DNA of 64,000 bases from Desulfarculaceae bacterium (GTDB lineage Bacteria; Desulfobacterota; Desulfarculia; Desulfarculales; Desulfarculaceae): contig JAIPDO010000007.1 in the NCBI GenBank assembly GCA_021737645.1, positions 1 to 64,000 of the forward strand, in the 5' to 3' direction. Position 1 is the first letter of the stretch; each line of letters opens with the position of its first letter. Below the pieces are notes generated by a model that was not told the origin of the DNA, searched no databases, and was given only the letters and a program-made list of their open reading frames with translations. Made by a program: the position numbers and the translations under genes. Of the stretch, positions 38,042 through 47,156 are shown in pieces.

Positions 38042-38749
38042 GTGGTGAAAACACCCAAAAAGGCCAGTCCCAAAAACGGCAACAGAAGAGGCCTGGCCAT
38101 TGAGGAAGCCTATCAAAAAGTAAAAAAGATGATCTACCTCAATCAGTTCGCGCCAGGCCAAAAAATCATCAGCAACGACCTGGCCAAGCGCCTGGACATC
38201 AGCATCACCCCGGTGATCCAAGCCCTGAACCGCCTGGAAGCATCCAACTTCGTCACCTACGTGCCCAACAAGGGCTACTTCGTCAGCGAGATCACCGAGG
38301 AGGACGCCAAGCAGCTCTACAAGGCCCGTGAGGCCCTTGAGTTGTACATTCTGCCCTCGGTCATCGAAAACATGACCGCCAAAAACTTCGACGAGATCAA
38401 GGAGGCTTTCAGCCTCCAACGCAGCGAGGCCAAGAATCTGGTGGGCCGCCGCCTTATCCTGCTGGACGCGCAGTTCCACTTGAAGATCGCCAGCTTTTGC
38501 GGCAACGACATAATCTGCCACATGCTGCTCGAAATTTTCGAGAAGCTGTATCTGCGCTACCGGCCGGAATATTTGGGCAGCAACCGCATCAAAGAGGTGG
38601 CCGAGGAGCACCGCGCCCTGATCGAGGCGATTCGCCAAAGAGACGTTGACAAGGCCCTGGCCGCCATCCGCCATCACATCGCCCAGGGAATGGATCGAGT
38701 GGTCAGCAGCCTACAGGCGGAACAGCAGACCGACCTGAGCCTGGACTAG
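38042..38749 (+). CDS. GntR-family (FadR/FCD) transcriptional regulator, paralog 3
   Basis: ISITPVIQALNRLEASNFVTYVPNKGYFVSEI; GTG start after aggggga RBS. Confidence 0.88.
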   Translation: MVKTPKKASPKNGNRRGLAIEEAYQKVKKMIYLNQFAPGQKIISNDLAKRLDISITPVIQALNRLEASNFVTYVPNKGYFVSEITEEDAKQLYKAREALELYILPSVIENMTAKNFDEIKEAFSLQRSEAKNLVGRRLILLDAQFHLKIASFCGNDIICHMLLEIFEKLYLRYRPEYLGSNRIKEVAEEHRALIEAIRQRDVDKALAAIRHHIAQGMDRVVSSLQAEQQTDLSLD

Positions 38750-38835
38750 GCCATGGGGCGCTTTGCTCCGGCCGTTACGCCTTGATTTGCGTGGGGATAG
38801 CTTGGTTGGGCGCCGCCCAGGATGCTCCCCCTAAT

Positions 38836-39675
38836 TTAGCGGTTGAATGCAGCCAAAATGCCTTCCAGCACCGATCCCCCCACGGCCCTGGCCTTTTCGC
38901 TGATGGTGTGCAGATACTCTATCTGACCCCTGGGGTCCACATCGCCCGCCTTGGTGCCCTTGCTGACTACGGCGCCGGGGCGCAGCAGGCCCCGCAAAAT
39001 GCCGGCCACCTTGGCCTCGATGGCCTGGCCGTTCACCCGCGCCACCACCTGCCCCGCGCTCACCCGCCCGCCCAGAGCCAAATCCGTCTCGAACACCCCG
39101 TCGGCCGGCGAACGCAGCACCCTCTTGGAGGTGTAGCCCGCTATGTTGCCCGGCACCCCGGTGTTGGGCTCCGGTGAGCCCAGGCTGATCAAACGGCCCA
39201 GGTTATGCCCCCGGTTGGTCTCAATGGCCAAGTCCACCTCATCCGGGGCGTGGAAACCCGGCCCCAGGCCGATGGTCAAGGGAGCCATGCCCTTGTTCAG
39301 CCCGGTGTTGCGCTTGGCCAAAAGGGCGTCCACTATCACCATGGGCCGCAGACCGCCACGGCAGGTCATGTGGGGGTCGATCAGCACCGGCAGTTCGGAT
39401 CTGGCCCACAGCGCCTCGGCCTCGTCCGGGTGTTCAATGAGTCGGGCGGTGCGGCCTTCCACGATCTTGCTGCCATCGTAGACCGCCTCGCAGAAGCATA
39501 CTGCCCGGCGCACCGCCAGGGGGGTGCTGATCTCGGTCATCAACACGCGAAAGCCCGAGTGGGCCAAACGATAGGCCACGCCGCTGGCCATCTCACCCGC
39601 GCCGCGGATGAGGACTTTCATCCCGCTAAGGCTTGAGTTGGGCAGAACGTGACTTATGGCATGCTCGTGATTCAT
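38836..39675 (-). CDS. EF2563/YqeB-type selenium-dependent molybdenum hydroxylase accessory protein
   Basis: KVLIRGAGEMASGVAYRLAHSGFRVLMTEISTPLAVRRAVCFCEAVYDG, GLGPGFHAPDEVDLAIETNRGHNLGR; start may be MKVLIRG at 39621. Confidence 0.8.
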   Translation of the reverse strand: MNHEHAISHVLPNSSLSGMKVLIRGAGEMASGVAYRLAHSGFRVLMTEISTPLAVRRAVCFCEAVYDGSKIVEGRTARLIEHPDEAEALWARSELPVLIDPHMTCRGGLRPMVIVDALLAKRNTGLNKGMAPLTIGLGPGFHAPDEVDLAIETNRGHNLGRLISLGSPEPNTGVPGNIAGYTSKRVLRSPADGVFETDLALGGRVSAGQVVARVNGQAIEAKVAGILRGLLRPGAVVSKGTKAGDVDPRGQIEYLHTISEKARAVGGSVLEGILAAFNR

Positions 39676-39775
39676 GGCGCACCGTTGAGGATGTGTTTAT
39701 ATAGCTGTATTTATCAGGGGTAATTCTACCACCACTTCCACATCCTTGCGCCCACGGCGATCAGCCGCGCAGCCC

Positions 39776-39814
39776 AAAAAAAGGGCAGGGAACGGTTCGT
39801 GCCGTCCCCTGCCC
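39776..39814 (-). terminator. Rho-independent terminator downstream of the 39838..41658 acyl-CoA dehydrogenase
   Basis: 13-bp stem with one mismatch (39783-39795/39802-39814) followed by seven T on the minus strand. Confidence 0.75.
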
Positions 39815-39837
39815 CACTTTGACGTTTTATAAGTGGC

Positions 39838-41658
39838 CTAGAAGGCTTCCTCGGGAATCTCCATGGCTGAGAGATCTTCGGTCTTCAGGGAGGCGTAGCG
39901 GCCAAAAACGTTGGTCAGGATGTTGCGGCAGAAGAACTTGGCCGTGGCCACCTTGCCTTGATAGAAAAATCCGTCCGATGAGCCCGGCTCCACGGTGGAC
40001 AGCTTTTCACGGGCGATGAGCCCCTGCTCCAGCATGAGCTTGGCCAGCACCGCCTCGGCGAAGCACTCCAGGAACCGGGTGGCGAACATGGGCACCAGAG
40101 ATATGCGGCCCTGCTTGAAGTACCCGGCAAAGCGCTGGGCGAAATCCGCCACCATGCCCACCGCCTGACCCAGCAGCTTGAAGTCGGCCTGAAAGTCCTG
40201 GTCCGCCTCGTTCTCCTTGGCAAAGGCCATCAGCTCGGCCACCCACTCCTGGAACACCTTGCCACCCTGGGCGCCGATCTTGCGGCCCACCAGGTCCAGT
40301 GACTGGATGTAGTTGGTGCCCTCCCAGATGGAAAGGATCTTTATGTCCCGGGCGTACTGTTCCACCGGGAAGTCGCTGCAATAGCCCGCCCCGCCCAAGA
40401 CCTGGATGGCGTCGCGGATGAGCACGTAGCCCAGGTCCGGAGGGTAGGCTTTTACCAAGGGAGTGAGGATGTCCACCCTGGCCTGGGCCGTTAGGCGCAC
40501 CTGTTCGTCCGGGTCGTGCTTGGCCACGTCGGAGTGCAGCATGAGATAGGCAATGAACACCCGCATGGCTTCGGAGCCCGCCTTGAGGTTCATCAGCATG
40601 CGGCGCACGTCCTCGTGCTGAATGATGGGCACCGCCGGGCCGTGGCGGTCGGTGAGCGGTGCGCCTTGCACCCGCTCCTTGGCGTAGATGCGGGCGGTGT
40701 CATAGGCGCTGGCCGTGGCCCCGGCCGCCTGTATGCCGCAACCGATGCGGGCGTGGTTCATCATTTGGAACATCTTGGCCATGCCGCTGTGGGGCTCGCC
40801 CAAGAGTATGCCCCGGCACTTGCCCTGCTCCCCGAAGTTCAGGGTGCAGGTGCTGGAGCCGTGGATGCCCATCTTGTGCTCAATGCCGGCGCAGAACACA
40901 TCGTTGGGCTCGCCCATGGAGCCGTCGGGGTTCACCCATATTTTGGGCACGATGAACAGACTCACCCCCTTTGTGCCGGCCGGGCCGCCCTCTATGCGGG
41001 CCAGAACCAGGTGGACGATGTTTTCGGTAAGGTCGTGCTCCCCGCAGGTGATGAAGCGTTTGACCCCGTCTATCTTATAGATGCGCTGGTCATCCGCGTC
41101 CGTATCCGGCACCGCCTTGGTGCGCAACGCCCCCACGTCCGAACCGGCGTCCGGCTCGGTGAGGCACATGGTGCCCCCCCACACCCCGGTGTACATCTTC
41201 TCCAAAAACATGGCCCGGTCCTGGTCGGTGCCGAAGTCCTCGATGAGGTGGCCGTTGCCCACCATGAGCCCGGAGTAGGTCATCATTGCCATGTTGGCCC
41301 CGTTGAAAATCTCGCCCACCAGGCCGCCCACTATCTCGGGCAGGCCCTGGCCCCCGAACTCGGGGTTGTAGGTGGCCGAAGGCCAGCCATTCTCGTTGAG
41401 CACCCGCCAACATTCCTTGATTGCGTCTGGGGTGGTTACCTTGCCGCCCTCATAGGTGCAGCCGATGCGATCGCCGTCCTGCAAGGCCGGGCCCATCACT
41501 TCCCTACCCACCTTGAGGGCCTCGTCGATGATCATGGCGAAGTCATCGGCCGAGAAATCCTGGTAAGCCGGGTAGCTCAGAAGCCGTTCCACACCCAGGT
41601 GCTCCAGAAGCACGAACTTGCTGTCCCGACCATCGCGGCGGAAGTAGTTGACGCCCAT
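39838..41658 (-). CDS. large acyl-CoA dehydrogenase with C-terminal extension (about 600 aa class)
   Basis: CLTEPDAGSDVGALRT, VLGGAGYCSDFPVEQYARDIKILSIWEGTNYIQ; trimmed to MGVNYFRRDG. Confidence 0.92.
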   Translation of the reverse strand: MGVNYFRRDGRDSKFVLLEHLGVERLLSYPAYQDFSADDFAMIIDEALKVGREVMGPALQDGDRIGCTYEGGKVTTPDAIKECWRVLNENGWPSATYNPEFGGQGLPEIVGGLVGEIFNGANMAMMTYSGLMVGNGHLIEDFGTDQDRAMFLEKMYTGVWGGTMCLTEPDAGSDVGALRTKAVPDTDADDQRIYKIDGVKRFITCGEHDLTENIVHLVLARIEGGPAGTKGVSLFIVPKIWVNPDGSMGEPNDVFCAGIEHKMGIHGSSTCTLNFGEQGKCRGILLGEPHSGMAKMFQMMNHARIGCGIQAAGATASAYDTARIYAKERVQGAPLTDRHGPAVPIIQHEDVRRMLMNLKAGSEAMRVFIAYLMLHSDVAKHDPDEQVRLTAQARVDILTPLVKAYPPDLGYVLIRDAIQVLGGAGYCSDFPVEQYARDIKILSIWEGTNYIQSLDLVGRKIGAQGGKVFQEWVAELMAFAKENEADQDFQADFKLLGQAVGMVADFAQRFAGYFKQGRISLVPMFATRFLECFAEAVLAKLMLEQGLIAREKLSTVEPGSSDGFFYQGKVATAKFFCRNILTNVFGRYASLKTEDLSAMEIPEEAF

Positions 41659-41812
41659 CTTTGTCTCCCCAGCCCGCCATCGGGCCGCCATATTACATTT
41701 ATCGTTTATCTACGCTATACGTTATGCCATGATATAGGCATCAGATGGATAGCGCAATCAATCTTTGCGTTTCGTGGTAATCGGCCGCTTGGGCTCGCGC
41801 CCTGGCCTCCCC

Positions 41813-42562
41813 CTAAAGCCCCAGGTAGGTCTTTCGGATCATCTCGTCTTCAAGCAGGTCCTCGCCCTTGCCCTGAGCGATTATTTTGCCTGAGGAAAGT
41901 ACGTAGTTGCGGGTGGCCATCTTGAACACCGTGCCCACCTCCTGCTCCACCAAAAGAATGGTTATGCCCATGCCCTTGATTTGCTCGATCTTGTTGAACA
42001 CCTCCTTGCGCATCAAGGGGGCCAAGCCGGTGGAAGGCTCGTCGATGCAAAGCAGCTTGGGCCGCGACATCAAGGCCCGGCCCACGGCCAGCATCTGCTG
42101 CTCGCCGCCGGACAGAGTGCCCGAGATTTGCCTGGTGCGCTTTTGAAGCACCGGGAAAAGCTTGTAGACCATCTCCAGGTCGGCCTGGGTCTGGGCCTTG
42201 TCCGGGTGCAGGTATGCCCCGGCGAGGAGGTTTTCAAGCACGCTCAGCTCCCGGAAGGGCCGTCGCCGCTCCGGGCAATGCACCAGGCCCATGCGCACGA
42301 TTTCGTGGGCCGGAGTCTTTTCTATGGCCCGGCCCTCGAAGTTGATGCTCCCCTTGAGGGTCACGTCGCCTCCGGCGGTGCCTCTGAGGGTCATCTTTTC
42401 CCAGGCCACCAGGCCGGTGACCGCTCGAAGCAGGGTGGTTTTGCCCGCGCCGTTGGGGCCCACCAGGCTCACCAACTCGCCATCGGCCACATGCATACTC
42501 AGATCGTTGATGAGCATGGCCTTGTCGTAAGAGACCGTCAGGTTGGCAACCTCCAGCAGCAC
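41813..42562 (-). CDS. branched-chain amino acid-type ABC transporter ATPase (LivF-like), second system
   Basis: GPNGAGKTTLLRAVTG, LSGGEQQMLAVGRAL, CIDEPSTGLAP. Confidence 0.92.
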   Translation of the reverse strand: MLLEVANLTVSYDKAMLINDLSMHVADGELVSLVGPNGAGKTTLLRAVTGLVAWEKMTLRGTAGGDVTLKGSINFEGRAIEKTPAHEIVRMGLVHCPERRRPFRELSVLENLLAGAYLHPDKAQTQADLEMVYKLFPVLQKRTRQISGTLSGGEQQMLAVGRALMSRPKLLCIDEPSTGLAPLMRKEVFNKIEQIKGMGITILLVEQEVGTVFKMATRNYVLSSGKIIAQGKGEDLLEDEMIRKTYLGL

Positions 42563-43333
42563 TTAGACCCCTCCCTCTCCCAGATATGCCTCGATCACCT
42601 CGGGATTGGCCACGATTTTCTCCGGCGTGCCGTCGGCGATGATGGTTCCGAAGTCCAAAACTATGATGCGGTCCACGATCTTCATGAGCTGGGCCAGCTT
42701 GTGCTCGATTATGATCATGGCCGGGCCCTCGCTGTGCAGCCGGCCAAAACGGCCTCCCTTGTGCAGCCGGGCGATGGACTTGGCCATCAGGTCGGTCTCC
42801 GCTGGGCTCAGGCCGCCGAAGGGCTCGTCCAACAGCAGCAGCTCCGGCTCAGTGGCCACGGCACGGGCCACCTCCAAACGCTTCAGATCGCCCTGGGACA
42901 GGGTGGAGGCCTTTTCCAGGGCCATGTCCGAGATGCCCGCGAACTCCAGGGCGTCCATGGCCTTGGCCTCCACCTTCTTGACCCACTCGCCGCGCTTCAT
43001 GGCCCGGGGGCTCAGGCAGGAGACCATCACGTTGGCGATGATGGGCAAACGGCGGAAGGGGCGCATGTTCTGGAAGGTGCAGGCGATGCCCATGTTGACG
43101 ATGTCCCAGGTCTTCTTGCCGGTGATGTTCTTGCCCTTGAAGCGGATTTTTCCCCGGTCGGGGTGCAGTATTCCGCTGATCAGGCGCACCAAGGTGGTCT
43201 TGCCCGCCCCGTTGGGGCCGATGAGCCCGATTATTTCGTCGCGGCCCATGCTGAAGCTGACCTCGTTGGTGGCGGTGAGGCCACCGAAGTCCTTGTGCAG
43301 TCCGCTTATCTCCAAAAATGGCTGGGCCGCCAT
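42563..43333 (-). CDS. branched-chain amino acid-type ABC transporter ATPase (LivG-like), second system
   Basis: GPNGAGKTTLVRLISG, LLLDEPFGGLSP, IIIEHKLAQLM; trimmed to MAAQPFLEI. Confidence 0.92.
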   Translation of the reverse strand: MAAQPFLEISGLHKDFGGLTATNEVSFSMGRDEIIGLIGPNGAGKTTLVRLISGILHPDRGKIRFKGKNITGKKTWDIVNMGIACTFQNMRPFRRLPIIANVMVSCLSPRAMKRGEWVKKVEAKAMDALEFAGISDMALEKASTLSQGDLKRLEVARAVATEPELLLLDEPFGGLSPAETDLMAKSIARLHKGGRFGRLHSEGPAMIIIEHKLAQLMKIVDRIIVLDFGTIIADGTPEKIVANPEVIEAYLGEGGV

Positions 43334-43335
43334 AC

Positions 43336-45048
43336 CTAGGCCTCCTCCGCCTCTTCGCGCAGCTCCCGGCGGGACACCTTGCCCACGTCGGTCTTGGGCA
43401 ACTCGCCCCGGAACTCGATGATCTGAGGCACCTTGTAGTGGGCCATTTTTTCCTTGCAATGGGCGATCAGTTCCTCCTCGGAGAGCTTGCCCCTAGCCTC
43501 GGCCTGCAACACCACGTAGGCCTTGATGAGCTGGCCCACTTTGGGATCGGGCACCCCTACCACCCCGGCGGCCTTTACCTGGGGATGGTTGTAGAGCACC
43601 TCCTCCACGTGCTTGGCGAACACCGAGAAGCCCTTGTGCTTGATCAAGTCACGCTTACGATCGAAGAAATGGAAGTAGCCATCCTCGTCCATGCTCACCA
43701 GGTCGCCGGTGCGCATCCAGGTCTTGCCCTCCAGCTCGATCATGGTTTCTTTGTTGTCTTCGGGCCGCTGCCAGTATCCCCGCATGACGTTGGGCCCGCT
43801 GAGCACCATCTCACCGACCTCACCCACCGGTACGAATTCGTCGCGCTCCACCTCCATGATGGCGGCGGATACATTGGGGATGGGTATCCCGAAGGAACCC
43901 CGCTTGGGCCGGTGCAAGGGGTTGGTGTGGCTCACCGCAGCGGTCTCGGTCATTCCGTAACCCTCGGTGATATGGCTTCCGGTGCGCCGCTCCCAGCCCT
44001 CCACGGTGCTCTCGTGCAGGGTGTCCGCCCCGCATACGATTACCTTGATGCGCTTCCAGTCCACCCGGTCTGTCTTGTCGTACTCCTTTAGGTACTCGTA
44101 CAGGGTGGGCACCCCGTAGAAGCCCGAGGCGTCGTAGCGCTCCACCGCGTTTAATATCTCGTCCATGTCCGGGGTGGTGAATAGCACCATGGTGTAGCCG
44201 TTTACCAGGCTGGTGAGCATGATCACCACCTGCCCATAGATGTGGAACATGGGCAGGAACGCGATGATGGTCTCGTTGCCCTCCTCGAACTTGTCGCTCC
44301 AAAAGGACAAGGCCTGAGCCTGGCAGGCGATGATGTTGTAGTGGGTGAGCATGGCCGCCTTGGGCAGGCCGGTGGTGCCCCCGGTGTAGGGCAGCGCGGC
44401 CAAGTCCTTCATGGGGTCCAGGCTCACCTGAGGCGCCTGGGCGGGCGCCTTCTTTATCATGTCCTGAAACTTCAGCAGCCCGTCGCGCTGGATCATGGCC
44501 TCGTCGGGCACGTGCATGCCGCCATAAGCCTTGGACATGATTTTTTTGGCGAACATCTTTTTAAGCTTGGGCAGGTACTCATCCACCCCGGTGATGATCA
44601 CCTGGTCCAGCTCCACCCCTGCCTCGGACACCTTGTCGTAAAGGATGTCTTGGCACACCACCACCTTGGCCCCGCTGTCGCTGAGCTGATGGCGCACCTC
44701 CTGGCTGGTGTAGACCGGGCTCACCGGAGTGACCACCGCGCCCACCTTCAAGGCGCCCATATAGGCTATGACGTACTGGGGGCAGTTGAGCAGGAACAAG
44801 GCCACCCGGTCGCCCTTTTGTATCCCCAGGCCGCTCAGGGCCGCGGCAAAGCGGTCGGCCTGATCCTTGAGCTCCCGATAGCTGATCTTCTTGCCGTAGT
44901 AGATCAGCGAGGTCTTGTTGCCGTACTTCTCCACCACCTGGTCGAACATCGCCGGAATGGAAACCACGGGAATGTCCATTTCGGGGGGCACGCCTTGGGG
45001 GTAATGCTGCAGCCAGGGTTTGGATAGGTAGGCCTCTTTGGCATCCAT
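43336..45048 (-). CDS. long-chain fatty acid-CoA ligase-like AMP-binding protein
   Basis: PYTGGTTGLPKAAMLTH, EGYGMTETAAVSHTNP, MRTGDLVSMDEDGYF, PKTDVGKVSRRELRE. Confidence 0.92.
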   Translation of the reverse strand: MDAKEAYLSKPWLQHYPQGVPPEMDIPVVSIPAMFDQVVEKYGNKTSLIYYGKKISYRELKDQADRFAAALSGLGIQKGDRVALFLLNCPQYVIAYMGALKVGAVVTPVSPVYTSQEVRHQLSDSGAKVVVCQDILYDKVSEAGVELDQVIITGVDEYLPKLKKMFAKKIMSKAYGGMHVPDEAMIQRDGLLKFQDMIKKAPAQAPQVSLDPMKDLAALPYTGGTTGLPKAAMLTHYNIIACQAQALSFWSDKFEEGNETIIAFLPMFHIYGQVVIMLTSLVNGYTMVLFTTPDMDEILNAVERYDASGFYGVPTLYEYLKEYDKTDRVDWKRIKVIVCGADTLHESTVEGWERRTGSHITEGYGMTETAAVSHTNPLHRPKRGSFGIPIPNVSAAIMEVERDEFVPVGEVGEMVLSGPNVMRGYWQRPEDNKETMIELEGKTWMRTGDLVSMDEDGYFHFFDRKRDLIKHKGFSVFAKHVEEVLYNHPQVKAAGVVGVPDPKVGQLIKAYVVLQAEARGKLSEEELIAHCKEKMAHYKVPQIIEFRGELPKTDVGKVSRRELREEAEEA

Positions 45049-45094
45049 GTTTTTTCACCTCACACGTTGCTGGGGAATAAGGACCTGCCAGGGT

Positions 45095-46156
45095 TTAGTC
45101 CAGATCGGCGTCGCATACGCGGCACCTGTGTCTGCTGAAGACGTTGCGCACCTTGCAACGGGGGCATTCGGTCTCTATCTTGTCGCGCACCCAGGGAATA
45201 AGCCCCTCGGGCATGAACAACAGGGTCAGCAGCACCAAGCCCGCGAAAATAAACATGCGTATCTCGGGCAGACTGGGAAAGTTGTCCAGGACTACGCGAA
45301 GAATCTCCATGAGGGGGTAGAGGATGAAGACCCCGGCTATGGGGCCGTAGATGGTGACCATGCCGCCGAACACCGCCCAGATGATCACCTGGAAGGACAG
45401 GCCCACCTCCAGGCCGGAAGGCCCGGCCAGGCGCATGAAGTGGGCGTAGAGCCCGCCGGCCACGCCGGCGAAAAAGCCGCTCATGCAAAAGGCCAGAAGC
45501 TTGTAGCGGGTGGTGTTGACCCCCGCGGTGCGCACCGCCAACTCGTCCTCGCGGATGGCGTGCAGGATGATGCCGGTCTTGGAGTCTGTGATCTTCCACA
45601 TGGTAAAGCCCAGGATCAGCATCAGGCCGCTGGTCAAGTAGTAGTCCATCACCCGGGAGCCGGTGAGGCGAGACAGCCCGGCCAGGCCCAGCTCGCCACC
45701 GGTGATGTCTGGAATGGCAAAGACTACGCCGGTGAGGATGATGGGAAAGGCCAAGGTGGTCAGGGCCAGATAGGAGCCCTTGAGCCTGAGGCAGGGGATG
45801 CCCACTATCAACCCGGTGAGCACTCCTCCCACCGCGCCCAAGGGTATGGAGAAATAAGGCGGCAGGCCCAGCTTGAGGTTCAACAAGGCGGTGACGTAGG
45901 CGGCCACCCCGAAAAACAGGGCGTGGCCGAAGTTCATCTGCCCGGTGAACCCGGAAAGCAGGTCCCAGCTCGCCGCGAAGATGGCAAAGATGGAGGTGAG
46001 TATCAGCACTCTGAGGAAGTAATAGTCCTGGGTGAAAATAGGCAAGGCCATGAGTGCCACGATGAAAACCAGCACCGCCACGCGGCTGGGCAGAACCAGC
46101 ACCTCGGTGCGCAGCACCTTTACGGTCCTACGGAAGTAAACGCCGGGCAGGCCCAT
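45095..46156 (-). CDS. branched-chain amino acid-type ABC permease (LivM-like) with C-terminal zinc-ribbon-like CxxC pair
   Basis: GFTGQMNFGHALFFGVAAYVTALL; C-terminal CPRCKVRNVFSRHRCRVCDADLD. Confidence 0.9.
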   Translation of the reverse strand: MGLPGVYFRRTVKVLRTEVLVLPSRVAVLVFIVALMALPIFTQDYYFLRVLILTSIFAIFAASWDLLSGFTGQMNFGHALFFGVAAYVTALLNLKLGLPPYFSIPLGAVGGVLTGLIVGIPCLRLKGSYLALTTLAFPIILTGVVFAIPDITGGELGLAGLSRLTGSRVMDYYLTSGLMLILGFTMWKITDSKTGIILHAIREDELAVRTAGVNTTRYKLLAFCMSGFFAGVAGGLYAHFMRLAGPSGLEVGLSFQVIIWAVFGGMVTIYGPIAGVFILYPLMEILRVVLDNFPSLPEIRMFIFAGLVLLTLLFMPEGLIPWVRDKIETECPRCKVRNVFSRHRCRVCDADLD

Positions 46157-46157
46157 G

Positions 46158-47027
46158 CTAACGCTCCTCCTCGAAAGACACCCCGAACAGGCCCTCGGGC
46201 CTGATCAAAAGCACCAAAATCATGATGGACAGGGCAACCGAGTCCTTGAGGAACGAGCCCATGGGAAGCAGGAAAACCACCATGGACTCGGCAAATCCCA
46301 GGATGAAGGCCCCCACGAAGCTGCCCTCGATGCTGCCCAGGCCTCCCAAGACCACGATGGCCAGCATCATTATGAGGGGATGCATCCACATGGTGGGCTC
46401 CACCGTGACCAGGGGCACCACGATGGCTCCGGTGATCGCGGCCATGCCCACGGAAACGGCCATGGTGCCCATGGCCACCCGGGTCACGTTCATGCCCATG
46501 AGGTTGGCCACCTCCCGGTCCTGGGCCGTGGAGCGTATGGCCAAGCCCAGGCGGGTCTTCTGCAAGAAGACCCTGGTGGCCAGCAGCACCACCAAAGCCA
46601 GGCCCAAGGCAAGCAGGTGCTGATAGGTGACCTTCACCCCTAAAATGGTGGCGTAGCCGTCTATCAGAGGATTCACTCCCAGATAGTGGCCGCCGAAAAT
46701 CATCAGGAAAACCTCTTGGATCATCATGGCCACGGCGATGGTGGCTATGAGCACCGCCGCCTCATGCTCCTGGATGGGCTTGATGAAAAAGTTGTAGATC
46801 AACAGACCCAGGACCACTGTGAGCAAAATGGAAGCCACCATGGCCACGGGGGCGGGCAGGCCCATCATTTTGGTGCCTATATAGATGAGGTAGGCAGCGG
46901 TCATGTACAGGGCGGTGTGGGCGATATTGATGATGCGCGCCACGCCCAGCACCAGGGAAAAGCCGATGGCCAGCAGGGCGTAAACGCTGCCCTTTATCAA
47001 GCCGTCGATGATGATGTCCAGTATCAT
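46158..47027 (-). CDS. branched-chain amino acid-type ABC permease (LivH-like), second system
   Basis: GFSLVLGVARIINIAHTALYM, VLGGLGSIEGSFVGAFILG. Confidence 0.92.
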   Translation of the reverse strand: MILDIIIDGLIKGSVYALLAIGFSLVLGVARIINIAHTALYMTAAYLIYIGTKMMGLPAPVAMVASILLTVVLGLLIYNFFIKPIQEHEAAVLIATIAVAMMIQEVFLMIFGGHYLGVNPLIDGYATILGVKVTYQHLLALGLALVVLLATRVFLQKTRLGLAIRSTAQDREVANLMGMNVTRVAMGTMAVSVGMAAITGAIVVPLVTVEPTMWMHPLIMMLAIVVLGGLGSIEGSFVGAFILGFAESMVVFLLPMGSFLKDSVALSIMILVLLIRPEGLFGVSFEEER

Positions 47028-47115
47028 GCGTCCATCCTTAGCCCGGCGGTAAGCCCTGATGGTCGGCGCGGCGTTGAGACCCCACGCCTAAGATTGGCCG
47101 GTCATGCCTCCGAGC

Positions 47116-47139
47116 CCCTCCGGGCCGGAGCCCGGAGGG
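47116..47139 (-). other. intercistronic hairpin between second Liv substrate-binding gene and LivH
   Basis: 10-bp perfect stem ccctccgggc/gcccggaggg with 4-nt loop. Confidence 0.55.
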
Positions 47140-47156
47140 ACTGAAGATGCAATCTC

